A DNA stretch of 31,560 bases from Brugia malayi (Eukaryota; Nematoda; Chromadorea; Rhabditida; Onchocercidae): the NCBI RefSeq assembly GCF_000002995.4, contig NW_025062320.1:1-31560 (forward strand), in the 5' to 3' direction. Position 1 is the first letter of the stretch; every line of letters begins with the position of its first letter. Shown here piece after piece: positions 1-13,589 of this stretch. A program made the position numbers and the translations under genes. A model generated the notes under the pieces. The model was not told the origin of the DNA. It saw only the letters and a program-made list of their open reading frames with translations, and did not search any database.

Positions 1-2454
1 AAAATTAATAAAACTTTCAATTAACATGATTTAATTCAATTTAAGAATTTAAATTAAATTTAAATTCAAATTTAAATTTTGAATTTTTTAAAAATTTTAA
101 AATTTTGTTAAGTTTTCTTACAATTAACAAGGAAATTGGTTCTAATTTATCATTTTAATTTTAATTAAGTGCCAAAACTGCTAAAAAAAAGCTTATTTTG
201 AACCTAATTGACTAGTTACGTGCATTGTACCAGTGCTGGTCGTACATTACGCTGTCATTTTATAGTTTAAATATTAAAATACGCTTTTGTAATTAAGTTT
301 TGCGCATTAATTCATCAGCAAAATTAACAAAACTTCAATTAATCATGATTTTAATTCAATTAAGAATTTAAATTAAATTTAAATTCAAATTTAAATTTTG
401 AATTTTTTAAAAATTTAAAATTTGTTATAGTTTCTTACATTAGACAAGGAAATTGTTCTAATTTATCAATTTTAATTTTAATTAAGTGCCAAAACTGCTA
501 AAAAAAGCTTATTTGAACCTAATTGACTAAGTTACGTGCATTGTACCAGTGCTGGTCGTACATTACGCTGTCATTTTATAGTTTAAATATTAAAATACGC
601 TTTTGTAATTAAGTTTTGCGCATTAAATCATCAGCAAAATTAACAAAACTTCAATTAATCATGATTTTAATTCAATTTAAGAATTTAAATTAAATTTAAA
701 TTCAAATTTAAATTTGAATTTTTTAAAATTTAAAATTTGTTATAGTTTTCTTACATTAGACAAGGAAATTGGTTCTAATTTATCAATTTTAATTTTAATT
801 AAGTGCCAAAACTGCTAAAAAAAGCTTATTTGAACCTAATTGACTAAGTTACGTGCATTGTACCAGTGCTGGTCGTACATTACGCTGTCATTTTATAGTT
901 TAAATATTAAAATACGCTTTTGTAATTAAGTTTGCGCATAAATTCATCAGCAAAATTAAAAAACTTTCAATTAATCATGATTTTAATTCAATTTAAGAAT
1001 TTAAATTAAATTTAAATTCAAATTTAAATTTTGAATTTTAAAAAATTTAAAATTTGTTATAGTTTTCTTACATTAGACAAGGAAATTGGTTCTAATTTAT
1101 CAATTTTAATTTTAATTAAGTGCCAAAACTGCTAAAAAAAGCTTATTTGAACCTAATTGACTAAGTTACGTGCATTGTACCAGTGCTGGTCGTACATTAC
1201 GCTGTCATTTTATAGTTTAAATATTAAAATACGCTTTTGTAATTAAGTTTTGCGCATTAATTCATCAGCAAATTAATAAAACTTCAATTAATCATGATTT
1301 TAATTCAATTTAAGAATTTAAATTAAATTTAAATTCAAATTTAAATTTTGAATTTTTTAAGAAATTTAAAATTTGTTATAGTTTTCTTACATTAGACAAG
1401 GAAATTGGTTCTAATTTATCAATTTTAATTTTAATTAAGTGCCAAAACTGCTAAAAAAAGCTTATTTTGAACCTAATTGACTAAGTTACGTGCATTGTAC
1501 CAGTGCTGGTCGTACATTACGCTGTCATTTTATAGTTTAAATATTAAAATACGCTTTTGTAATTAAGTTTTGCGCATAAATTCATCAGCAAAATAATAAA
1601 ACTTTCAATTAATCATGATTTTAATTCAATTTAAGAATTTAAATTAAATTTAAATTCAAATTTAAATTTTGAATTTTTAAAAATTTTAAAATTTGTTATA
1701 GTTTCTTACATTAGACAAGGAAATTGGTTCTAATTTATCAATTTTAATTTTAATTAAGTGCCAAAACTGCTAAAAAAAGCTTATTTGAACCTAATTGACT
1801 AAGTTACGTGCATTGTACCAGTGCTGGTCGTACATTACGCTGTCATTTTATAGTTTAAATATTAAAATACGCTTTTGTAATTAAGTTTTGCGCATAAATT
1901 CATCAGCAAAATTAATAAAACTTCAATTAATCATGATTTAATTCAATTTAAGAATTTAAATTAAATTTAAATTCAAATTTAAATTTTGAATTTTTTAAAA
2001 ATTTTAAAATTTGTTATAGTTTTCTTACATTAGACAAGGAAATTGGTTCTAATTTATCAATTTTAATTTTAATTAAGTGCCAAAACTGCTAAAAAAAGCT
2101 TATTTGAACCTAATTGACTAAGTTACGTGCATTGTACCAGTGCTGGTCGTACATTACGCTGTCATTTTATAGTTTAAATATTAAAATACGCTTTTGTAAT
2201 TAAGTTTTGCGCATAAATTCATCAGCAAAATTAATAAAACTTCAATTAATCATGATTTTAATTCAATTTAAGAATTTAAATTAAATTTAAATTCAAATTT
2301 AAATTTTGAATTTTTTAAAAATTTTAAAATTTGTTATAGTTTTCTTACATTAGACAAGGAAATTGGTTCTAATTTATCAATTTTAATTTTAATTAAGTGC
2401 CAAAACTGCTAAAAAAAGCTTATTTTGAACCTAATTGACTAAGTTACGTGCATT
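1..2454. other. Left edge of array with short, indel-bearing monomers
   Basis: Marker spacings here are 316, 317, 317, 320, 318, 319 and 321 before settling at 322. The differences are mainly single-base losses in homopolymers, such as AAACTTCAATT for AAACTTTCAATT and TTATTTGAACC for TTATTTTGAACC. The very first partial copy (1-226) also has losses outside runs, for example GACTAGTTACG for GACTAAGTTACG. This is the signature of residual long-read error at an under-polished contig end, not of biological divergence, which elsewhere in the window appears as substitutions. Variants in this stretch should not be used for evolutionary inference. Confidence 0.75.
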
Positions 2455-3098
2455 GTACCAGTGCTGGTCGTACATTACGCTGTCATTTTATAGTTTAAAT
2501 ATTAAAATACGCTTTTGTAATTAAGTTTTGCGCATAAATTCATCAGCAAAATTAATAAAACTTTCAATTAATCATGATTTTAATTCAATTTAAGAATTTA
2601 AATTAAATTTAAATTCAAATTTAAATTTTGAATTTTTTAAAAATTTTAAAATTTGTTATAGTTTTCTTACATTAGACAAGGAAATTGGTTCTAATTTATC
2701 AATTTTAATTTTAATTAAGTGCCAAAACTGCTAAAAAAAGCTTATTTTGAACCTAATTGACTAAGTTACGTGCATTGTACCAGTGCTGGTCGTACATTAC
2801 GCTGTCATTTTATAGTTTAAATATTAAAATACGCTTTTGTAATTAAGTTTTGCGCATAAATTCATCAGCAAAATTAATAAAACTTTCAATTAATCATGAT
2901 TTTAATTCAATTTAAGAATTTAAATTAAATTTAAATTCAAATTTAAATTTTGAATTTTTTAAAAATTTTAAAATTTGTTATAGTTTTCTTACATTAGACA
3001 AGGAAATTGGTTCTAATTTATCAATTTTAATTTTAATTAAGTGCCAAAACTGCTAAAAAAAGCTTATTTTGAACCTAATTGACTAAGTTACGTGCATT

Positions 3099-3420
3099 GT
3101 ACCAGTGCTGGTCGTACATTACGCTGTCATTTTATAGTTTAAATATTAAAATACGCTTTTGTAATTAAGTTTTGCGCATAAATTCATCAGCAAAATTAAT
3201 AAAACTTTCAATTAATCATGATTTTAATTCAATTTAAGAATTTAAATTAAATTTAAATTCAAATTTAAATTTTGAATTTTTTAAAAATTTTAAAATTTGT
3301 TATAGTTTTCTTACATTAGACAAGGAAATTGGTTCTAATTTATCAATTTTAATTTTAATTAAGTGCCAAAACTGCTAAAAAAAGCTTATTTTGAACCTAA
3401 TTGACTAAGTTACGTGCATT
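3099..3420. repeat. Representative 322-bp satellite monomer
   Basis: A typical copy, phased from the GTACCAG marker. It has two zones. A GC-richer block of about 50 bp straddles the phase point and holds the dyad GTACCAGTGCTGGTCGTAC (ACCAG/CTGGT arms, extended by GTAC on both sides with one unpaired C). The rest is extremely A+T-rich, with an AATCATGATT palindrome followed by stacked AATTTAAATT-type palindromes and runs of four or more A or T. Near the end there is a run of seven A flowing into AAGCTT, so each intact monomer has one HindIII site. Hand count gives 69 G+C in 322 bp. CpG dinucleotides are retained (five in the consensus). Any protein-binding or centromeric role is only a guess. 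Confidence 0.9.
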
Positions 3421-6400
3421 GTACCAGTGCTGGTCGTACATTACGCTGTCATTTTATAGTTTAAATATTAAAATACGCTTTTGTAATTAAGTTTTGCGCA
3501 TAAATTCATCAGCAAAATTAATAAAACTTTCAATTAATCATGATTTTAATTCAATTTAAGAATTTAAATTAAATTTAAATTCAAATTTAAATTTTGAATT
3601 TTTTAAAAATTTTAAAATTTGTTATAGTTTTCTTACATTAGACAAGGAAATTGGTTCTAATTTATCAATTTTAATTTTAATTAAGTGCCAAAACTGCTAA
3701 AAAAAGCTTATTTTGAACCTAATTGACTAAGTTACGTGCATTGTACCAGTGCTGGTCGTACATTACGCTGTCATTTTATAGTTTAAATATTAAAATACGC
3801 TTTTGTAATTAAGTTTTGCGCATAAATTCATCAGCAAAATTAATAAAACTTTCAATTAATCATGATTTTAATTCAATTTAAGAATTTAAATTAAATTTAA
3901 ATTCAAATTTAAATTTTGAATTTTTTAAAAATTTTAAAATTTGTTATAGTTTTCTTACATTAGACAAGGAAATTGGTTCTAATTTATCAATTTTAATTTT
4001 AATTAAGTGCCAAAACTGCTAAAAAAAGCTTATTTTGAACCTAATTGACTAAGTTACGTGCATTGTACCAGTGCTGGTCGTACATTACGCTGTCATTTTA
4101 TAGTTTAAATATTAAAATACGCTTTTGTAATTAAGTTTTGCGCATAAATTCATCAGCAAAATTAATAAAACTTTCAATTAATCATGATTTTAATTCAATT
4201 TAAGAATTTAAATTAAATTTAAATTCAAATTTAAATTTTGAATTTTTTAAAAATTTTAAAATTTGTTATAGTTTTCTTACATTAGACAAGGAAATTGGTT
4301 CTAATTTATCAATTTTAATTTTAATTAAGTGCCAAAACTGCTAAAAAAAGCTTATTTTGAACCTAATTGACTAAGTTACGTGCATTGTACCAGTGCTGGT
4401 CGTACATTACGCTGTCATTTTATAGTTTAAATATTAAAATACGCTTTTGTAATTAAGTTTTGCGCATAAATTCATCAGCAAAATTAATAAAACTTTCAAT
4501 TAATCATGATTTTAATTCAATTTAAGAATTTAAATTAAATTTAAATTCAAATTTAAATTTTGAATTTTTTAAAAATTTTAAAATTTGTTATAGTTTTCTT
4601 ACATTAGACAAGGAAATTGGTTCTAATTTATCAATTTTAATTTTAATTAAGTGCCAAAACTGCTAAAAAAAGCTTATTTTGAACCTAATTGACTAAGTTA
4701 CGTGCATTGTACCAGTGCTGGTCGTACATTACGCTGTCATTTTATAGTTTAAATATTAAAATACGCTTTTGTAATTAAGTTTTGCGCATAAATTCATCAG
4801 CAAAATTAATAAAACTTTCAATTAATCATGATTTTAATTCAATTTAAGAATTTAAATTAAATTTAAATTCAAATTTAAATTTTGAATTTTTTAAAAATTT
4901 TAAAATTTGTTATAGTTTTCTTACATTAGACAAGGAAATTGGTTCTAATTTATCAATTTTAATTTTAATTAAGTGCCAAAACTGCTAAAAAAAGCTTATT
5001 TTGAACCTAATTGACTAAGTTACGTGCATTGTACCAGTGCTGGTCGTACATTACGCTGTCATTTTATAGTTTAAATATTAAAATACGCTTTTGTAATTAA
5101 GTTTTGCGCATAAATTCATCAGCAAAATTAATAAAACTTTCAATTAATCATGATTTTAATTCAATTTAAGAATTTAAATTAAATTTAAATTCAAATTTAA
5201 ATTTTGAATTTTTTAAAAATTTTAAAATTTGTTATAGTTTTCTTACATTAGACAAGGAAATTGGTTCTAATTTATCAATTTTAATTTTAATTAAGTGCCA
5301 AAACTGCTAAAAAAAGCTTATTTTGAACCTAATTGACTAAGTTACGTGCATTGTACCAGTGCTGGTCGTACATTACGCTGTCATTTTATAGTTTAAATAT
5401 TAAAATACGCTTTTGTAATTAAGTTTTGCGCATAAATTCATCAGCAAAATTAATAAAACTTTCAATTAATCATGATTTTAATTCAATTTAAGAATTTAAA
5501 TTAAATTTAAATTCAAATTTAAATTTTGAATTTTTTAAAAATTTTAAAATTTGTTATAGTTTTCTTACATTAGACAAGGAAATTGGTTCTAATTTATCAA
5601 TTTTAATTTTAATTAAGTGCCAAAACTGCTAAAAAAAGCTTATTTTGAACCTAATTGACTAAGTTACGTGCATTGTACCAGTGCTGGTCGTACATTACGC
5701 TGTCATTTTATAGTTTAAATATTAAAATACGCTTTTGTAATTAAGTTTTGCGCATAAATTCATCAGCAAAATTAACAAAACTTTCAATTAATCATGATTT
5801 TAATTCAATTTAAGAATTTAAATTAAATTTAAATTCAAATTTAAATTTTGAATTTTTTAAAAATTTTAAAATTTGTTATAGTTTTCTTACATTAGACAAG
5901 GAAATTGGTTCTAATTTATCAATTTTAATTTTAATTAAGTGCCAAAACTGCTAAAAAAAGCTTATTTTGAACCTAATTGACTAAGTTACGTGCATTGTAC
6001 CAGTGCTGGTCGTACATTACGCTGTCATTTTATAGTTTAAATATTAAAATACGCTTTTGTAATTAAGTTTTGCGCATAAATTCATCAGCAAAATTAATAA
6101 AACTTTCAATTAATCATGATTTTAATTCAATTTAAGAATTTAAATTAAATTTAAATTCAAATTTAAATTTTGAATTTTTTAAAAATTTTAAAATTTGTTA
6201 TAGTTTTCTTACATTAGACAAGGAAATTGGTTCTAATTTATCAATTTTAATTTTAATTAAGTGCCAAAACTGCTAAAAAAAGCTTATTTTGAACCTAATT
6301 GACTAAGTTACGTGCATTGTACCAGTGCTGGTCGTACATTACGCTGTCATTTTATAGTTTAAATATTAAAATACGCTTTTGTAATTAAGTTTTGCGCATA

Positions 6401-9400
6401 AATTCATCAGCAAAATTAATAAAACTTTCAATTAATCATGATTTTAATTCAATTTAAGAATTTAAATTAAATTTAAATTCAAATTTAAATTTTGAATTTT
6501 TTAAAAATTTTAAAATTTGTTATAGTTTTCTTACATTAGACAAGGAAATTGGTTCTAATTTATCAATTTTAATTTTAATTAAGTGCCAAAACTGCTAAAA
6601 AAAGCTTATTTTGAACCTAATTGACTAAGTTACGTGCATTGTACCAGTGCTGGTCGTACATTACGCTGTCATTTTATAGTTTAAATATTAAAATACGCTT
6701 TTGTAATTAAGTTTTGCGCATAAATTCATCAGCAAAATTAATAAAACTTCAATTAATCATGATTTTAATTCAATTTAAGAATTTAAATTAAATTTAAATT
6801 CAAATTTAAATTTTGAATTTTTTAAAAATTTTAAAATTTGTTATAGTTTTCTTACATTAGACAAGGAAATTGGTTCTAATTTATCAATTTTAATTTTAAT
6901 TAAGTGCCAAAACTGCTAAAAAAAGCTTATTTTGAACCTAATTGACTAAGTTACGTGCATTGTACCAGTGCTGGTCGTACATTACGCTGTCATTTTATAG
7001 TTTAAATATTAAAATACGCTTTTGTAATTAAGTTTTGCGCATAAATTCATCAGCAAAATTAATAAAACTTTCAATTAATCATGATTTTAATTCAATTTAA
7101 GAATTTAAATTAAATTTAAATTCAAATTTAAATTTTGAATTTTTTAAAAATTTTAAAATTTGTTATAGTTTTCTTACATTAGACAAGGAAATTGGTTCTA
7201 ATTTATCAATTTTAATTTTAATTAAGTGCCAAAACTGCTAAAAAAAGCTTATTTTGAACCTAATTGACTAAGTTACGTGCATTGTACCAGTGCTGGTCGT
7301 ACATTACGCTGTCATTTTATAGTTTAAATATTAAAATACGCTTTTGTAATTAAGTTTTGCGCATAAATTCATCAGCAAAATTAATAAAACTTTCAATTAA
7401 TCATGATTTTAATTCAATTTAAGAATTTAAATTAAATTTAAATTCAAATTTAAATTTTGAATTTTTTAAAAATTTTAAAATTTGTTATAGTTTTCTTACA
7501 TTAGACAAGGAAATTGGTTCTAATTTATCAATTTTAATTTTAATTAAGTGCCAAAACTGCTAAAAAAAGCTTATTTTGAACCTAATTGACTAAGTTACGT
7601 GCATTGTACCAGTGCTGGTCGTACATTACGCTGTCATTTTATAGTTTAAATATTAAAATACGCTTTTGTAATTAAGTTTTGCGCATAAATTCATCAGCAA
7701 AATTAATAAAACTTTCAATTAATCATGATTTTAATTCAATTTAAGAATTTAAATTAAATTTAAATTCAAATTTAAATTTTGAATTTTTTAAAAATTTTAA
7801 AATTTGTTATAGTTTTCTTACATTAGACAAGGAAATTGGTTCTAATTTATCAATTTTAATTTTAATTAAGTGCCAAAACTGCTAAAAAAAGCTTATTTTG
7901 AACCTAATTGACTAAGTTACGTGCATTGTACCAGTGCTGGTCGTACATTACGCTGTCATTTTATAGTTTAAATATTAAAATACGCTTTTGTAATTAAGTT
8001 TTGCGCATAAATTCATCAGCAAAATTAACAAAACTTTCAATTAATCATGATTTTAATTCAATTTAAGAATTTAAATTAAATTTAAATTCAAATTTAAATT
8101 TTGAATTTTTTAAAAATTTTAAAATTTGTTATAGTTTTCTTACATTAGACAAGGAAATTGGTTCTAATTTATCAATTTTAATTTTAATTAAGTGCCAAAA
8201 CTGCTAAAAAAAGCTTATTTTGAACCTAATTGACTAAGTTACGTGCATTGTACCAGTGCTGGTCGTACATTACGCTGTCATTTTATAGTTTAAATATTAA
8301 AATACGCTTTTGTAATTAAGTTTTGCGCATAAATTCATCAGCAAAATTAATAAAACTTTCAATTAATCATGATTTTAATTCAATTTAAGAATTTAAATTA
8401 AATTTAAATTCAAATTTAAATTTTGAATTTTTTAAAAATTTTAAAATTTGTTATAGTTTTCTTACATTAGACAAGGAAATTGGTTCTAATTTATCAATTT
8501 TAATTTTAATTAAGTGCCAAAACTGCTAAAAAAAGCTTATTTTGAACCTAATTGACTAAGTTACGTGCATTGTACCAGTGCTGGTCGTACATTACGCTGT
8601 CATTTTATAGTTTAAATATTAAAATACGCTTTTGTAATTAAGTTTTGCGCATAAATTCATCAGCAAAATTAACAAAACTTTCAATTAATCATGATTTTAA
8701 TTCAATTTAAGAATTTAAATTAAATTTAAATTCAAATTTAAATTTTGAATTTTTTAAAAATTTTAAAATTTGTTATAGTTTTCTTACATTAGACAAGGAA
8801 ATTGGTTCTAATTTATCAATTTTAATTTTAATTAAGTGCCAAAACTGCTAAAAAAAGCTTATTTTGAACCTAATTGACTAAGTTACGTGCATTGTACCAG
8901 TGCTGGTCGTACATTACGCTGTCATTTTATAGTTTAAATATTAAAATACGCTTTTGTAATTAAGTTTTGCGCATAAATTCATCAGCAAAATTAATAAAAC
9001 TTTCAATTAATCATGATTTTAATTCAATTTAAGAATTTAAATTAAATTTAAATTCAAATTTAAATTTTGAATTTTTTAAAAATTTTAAAATTTGTTATAG
9101 TTTTCTTACATTAGACAAGGAAATTGGTTCTAATTTATCAATTTTAATTTTAATTAAGTGCCAAAACTGCTAAAAAAAGCTTATTTTGAACCTAATTGAC
9201 TAAGTTACGTGCATTGTACCAGTGCTGGTCGTACATTACGCTGTCATTTTATAGTTTAAATATTAAAATACGCTTTTGTAATTAAGTTTTGCGCATAAAT
9301 TCATCAGCAAAATTAATAAAACTTTCAATTAATCATGATTTTAATTCAATTTAAGAATTTAAATTAAATTTAAATTCAAATTTAAATTTTGAATTTTTTA

Positions 9401-12115
9401 AAAATTTTAAAATTTGTTATAGTTTTCTTACATTAGACAAGGAAATTGGTTCTAATTTATCAATTTTAATTTTAATTAAGTGCCAAAACTGCTAAAAAAA
9501 GCTTATTTTGAACCTAATTGACTAAGTTACGTGCATTGTACCAGTGCTGGTCGTACATTACGCTGTCATTTTATAGTTTAAATATTAAAATACGCTTTTG
9601 TAATTAAGTTTTGCGCATAAATTCATCAGCAAAATTAATAAAACTTTCAATTAATCATGATTTTAATTCAATTTAAGAATTTAAATTAAATTTAAATTCA
9701 AATTTAAATTTTGAATTTTTTAAAAATTTTAAAATTTGTTATAGTTTTCTTACATTAGACAAGGAAATTGGTTCTAATTTATCAATTTTAATTTTAATTA
9801 AGTGCCAAAACTGCTAAAAAAAGCTTATTTTGAACCTAATTGACTAAGTTACGTGCATTGTACCAGTGCTGGTCGTACATTACGCTGTCATTTTATAGTT
9901 TAAATATTAAAATACGCTTTTGTAATTAAGTTTTGCGCATAAATTCATCAGCAAAATTAATAAAACTTTCAATTAATCATGATTTTAATTCAATTTAAGA
10001 ATTTAAATTAAATTTAAATTCAAATTTAAATTTTGAATTTTTTAAAAATTTTAAAATTTGTTATAGTTTTCTTACATTAGACAAGGAAATTGGTTCTAAT
10101 TTATCAATTTTAATTTTAATTAAGTGCCAAAACTGCTAAAAAAAGCTTATTTTGAACCTAATTGACTAAGTTACGTGCATTGTACCAGTGCTGGTCGTAC
10201 ATTACGCTGTCATTTTATAGTTTAAATATTAAAATACGCTTTTGTAATTAAGTTTTGCGCATAAATTCATCAGCAAAATTAACAAAACTTTCAATTAATC
10301 ATGATTTTAATTCAATTTAAGAATTTAAATTAAATTTAAATTCAAATTTAAATTTTGAATTTTTTAAAAATTTTAAAATTTGTTATAGTTTTCTTACATT
10401 AGACAAGGAAATTGGTTCTAATTTATCAATTTTAATTTTAATTAAGTGCCAAAACTGCTAAAAAAAGCTTATTTTGAACCTAATTGACTAAGTTACGTGC
10501 ATTGTACCAGTGCTGGTCGTACATTACGCTGTCATTTTATAGTTTAAATATTAAAATACGCTTTTGTAATTAAGTTTTGCGCATTAAATTCATCAGCAAA
10601 ATTAATAAAACTTTCAATTAATCATGATTTTAATTCAATTTAAGAATTTAAATTAAATTTAAATTCAAATTTAAATTTTGAATTTTTTAAAAATTTTAAA
10701 ATTTGTTATAGTTTTCTTACATTAGACAAGGAAATTGGTTCTAATTTATCAATTTTAATTTTAATTAAGTGCCAAAACTGCTAAAAAAAGCTTATTTTGA
10801 ACCTAATTGACTAAGTTACGTGCATTGTACCAGTGCTGGTCGTACATTACGCTGTCATTTTATAGTTTAAATATTAAAATACGCTTTTGTAATTAAGTTT
10901 TGCGCATAAATTCATCAGCAAAATTAATAAAACTTTCAATTAATCATGATTTTAATTCAATTTAAGAATTTAAATTAAATTTAAATTCAAATTTAAATTT
11001 TGAATTTTTTAAAAATTTTAAAATTTGTTATAGTTTTCTTACATTAGACAAGGAAATTGGTTCTAATTTATCAATTTTAATTTTAATTAAGTGCCAAAAC
11101 TGCTAAAAAAAGCTTATTTTGAACCTAATTGACTAAGTTACGTGCATTGTACCAGTGCTGGTCGTACATTACGCTGTCATTTTATAGTTTAAATATTAAA
11201 ATACGCTTTTGTAATTAAGTTTTGCGCATAAATTCATCAGCAAAATTAATAAAACTTTCAATTAATCATGATTTTAATTCAATTTAAGAATTTAAATTAA
11301 ATTTAAATTCAAATTTAAATTTTGAATTTTTTAAAAATTTTAAAATTTGTTATAGTTTTCTTACATTAGACAAGGAAATTGGTTCTAATTTATCAATTTT
11401 AATTTTAATTAAGTGCCAAAACTGCTAAAAAAAGCTTATTTTGAACCTAATTGACTAAGTTACGTGCATTGTACCAGTGCTGGTCGTACATTACGCTGTC
11501 ATTTTATAGTTTAAATATTAAAATACGCTTTTGTAATTAAGTTTTGCGCATTAATTCATCAGCAAAATTAACAAAACTTTCAATTAATCATGATTTTAAT
11601 TCAATTTAAGAATTTAAATTAAATTTAAATTCAAATTTAAATTTTGAATTTTTTAAAAATTTTAAAATTTGTTATAGTTTTCTTACATTAGACAAGGAAA
11701 TTGGTTCTAATTTATCAATTTTAATTTTAATTAAGTGCCAAAACTGCTAAAAAAAGCTTATTTTGAACCTAATTGACTATGTTACGTGCATTGTACCAGT
11801 GCTGGTCGTACATTACGCTGTCATTTTATAGTTTAAATATTAAAATACGCTTTTGTAATTAAGTTTTGCGCATTAATTCATCAGCAAAATTAATCAAAAC
11901 TTTCAATTAATCATGATTTTAATTCAATTTAAGAATTTAAATTAAATTTAAATTCAAATTTAAATTTTGAATTTTTTAAAAATTTTAAAATTTGTTATAG
12001 TTTTCTTACATTAGACAAGGAAATTGGTTCTAATTTATCAATTTTAATTTTAATTAAGTGCCAAAACTGCTAAAAAAAGCTTATTTTGAACCTAATTGAC
12101 TATGTTACGTGCATT

Positions 12116-13436
12116 GTACCAGTGCTGGTCGTACATTACGCTGTCATTTTATAGTTTAAATATTAAAATACGCTTTTGTAATTAAGTTTTGCGCATTAAT
12201 TCATCAGCAAAATTAACAAAACTTTCAATTAATCATGATTTTAATTCAATTTAAGAATTTAAATTAAATTTAAATTCAAATTTAAATTTTGAATTTTTTA
12301 AAAATTTTAAAATTTGTTATAGTTTTCTTACATTAGACAAGGAAATTGGTTCTAATTTATCAATTTTAATTTTAATTAAGTGCCAAAACTGCTAAAAAAA
12401 GCTTATTTTGAATCTAATTGACTATGTTACGTGCATTGTACCAGTGCTGGTCGTACATTACGCTGTCATTTTATAGTTTAAATATTAAAATACGCTTTTG
12501 TAATTAAGTTTTGCGCATAAATTCATCAGCAATATTAATAAAACCTTCAATTAATCATGATTTTAATTCAATTTAAGAATTTAAATTAAATTTAAATTCA
12601 AATTTAAATTTTGAATTTTTTAAAAATTATAAAATTTGTTGTAGTTTTCTTACATTAGACAAGGAAATTGGTTCTAATTTATCAATTTTAATTTTAATTA
12701 AGTGCCAAAACTGCTAAAAAAAGCTTATTTTGAACCTAATTGACTAAGTTACGTGCATTGTACCAGTGCTGGTCGTACATTACGCTGTCATTTTATAGTT
12801 TAAATATTAAAATACGCTTTTGTAATTAAGTTTTGCGCATTAATTCATCAGCAAAATTAATAAAACCTTCAATTAATCATGATTTTAATTCAATTTAAGA
12901 ATTTAAATTAAATTTAAATTCAAATTTAAATTTTGAATTTTTTAAAAATTTTAAAATTTGTTATAGTTTTCTTACATTAGACAAGGAAATTGGTTCTAAT
13001 TTATCAATTTTAATTTTAATTAAGTGCCAAAACTGCTAAAAAAAGCTTATTTTGAATATAATTGACTATGTTACGTGCATTGTACCAGTGCTGGTCGTAC
13101 ATCACGCTGTCATTTTATAGTTTAAATATTAAAATACGCTTTTGTATTTAAGTTTTGCGCATTAATTCATCAGCAAAATTAATAAAACCTTAAATTAATC
13201 ATGATTTTAATTCAATTAAACCTTCAATTAATCATGATTTTAATTCAATTTAAGAATTTAAATTAAATTTAAATTCAAATTTAAATTTTGAATTTTTTAA
13301 AAATTTTAAAATTTGTTATAGTTTTCTTACATTAGACAAGGAAATTGGTTCTAATTTATCAATTTTAATTTTAATTAAGTGCCAAAACTGCTAAAAAAAG
13401 CTTATTATGAACCTAATTGACTATGTTACGTGCATT
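12116..13436. repeat. Block of four variant satellite monomers left of the element
   Basis: Consecutive copies carry distinctive variants. Copy one has AATTAACAAAAC and GAATCTAATTGACTATG. Copy two has GCATAAATTC, CAATATTAATAAAACC and GACTAAG. Copy three has AATTAATAAAACC and GAATATAATT. Copy four has CATCACG, TGTATTTAAG, a 33-bp internal duplication and CTTATTATGAACC. The same types reappear in nearly the same order just right of the element (the split monomer, then 20179-20500, then 20501-20856). I read this as a multi-monomer unit that was duplicated before the insertion, an early higher-order repeat. Confidence 0.55.
13185..13250. repeat. 33-bp internal tandem duplication in a satellite monomer (left copy)
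   Basis: Two adjacent 33-bp units, 13185-13217 and 13218-13250, each begin AAACCTT/AAACCTTC and run through the AATCATGATT palindrome to TTCAATT. They differ at one base (TAAATT versus TCAATT). The duplication lengthens this monomer to 355 bp. The same event is present at 20604-20669 on the other side of the retrotransposon. Confidence 0.9.
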
Positions 13437-13447
13437 GTACCAGTGCT

Positions 13448-13452
13448 GGTCG
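13448..13452. repeat. Target-site duplication, left copy (GGTCG)
   Basis: GGTCG directly precedes the LTR 5' end (TGTCGCGG) and is repeated at 19868-19872 straight after the LTR 3' end (CCACTACA). An uninterrupted monomer reads GCTGGTCGTACATT with a single GGTCG, so the second copy was made on integration. Five bases is a usual length for BEL/Pao integrases. Confidence 0.95.
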
Positions 13453-13589
13453 TGTCGCGGATTTTAATATCGCGATCTAAAAATATGAGTTGCAAATTGT
13501 AGTAAAGATATCTACGTAATTTCCGCAAATAATGCTTATACTTCGGACTCTTTGTTTCCAAATTTATGCTTCTACATATTGAAACAATT

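Larger units (their letters stand above)
1..13452. repeat. Satellite array, left arm (322-bp monomer, about 42 copies)
   Basis: Head-to-tail tandem repeat. A once-per-monomer marker, GTACCAGTGC, starts at 227, 543, 860, 1177, 1497, 1815, 2134, 2455 and then every 322 bp (2777, 3099, 3421 and so on to 13082), with the last copy at 13437. Departures from 322 are few: one base lost before 6962, one gained before 10827 and before 12116, and 33 gained before 13437. No open reading frame of useful length exists in the arm on either strand, so it is non-coding. From about 2.2 to 11 kb the copies are nearly identical, mostly carrying GCATAAATTC and AATTAATAAAAC variants, which indicates recent homogenisation. 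I do not recognise the monomer as a named satellite family. The 5-bp target duplicate 13448-13452 is the last satellite sequence before the element. Confidence 0.98.

Noticed and set aside
2777..11471. Strict higher-order repeat in the left core of the array
   Set aside because: The few AATTAACAAAAC copies fall at irregular intervals (about 7, 2, 5 and 4 monomers), so no fixed period is supported there.
1..13452. CRISPR-like regular repeat spacing
   Set aside because: The whole 322-bp unit is repeated with no unique spacers, and the genome is animal. It is a simple satellite.
13437..13455. CENP-B box or similar centromere protein motif at the GTACCAGTGCTGGTCGTAC dyad
   Set aside because: The dyad does not resemble the mammalian CENP-B box consensus, and no other known centromere motif was recognised.
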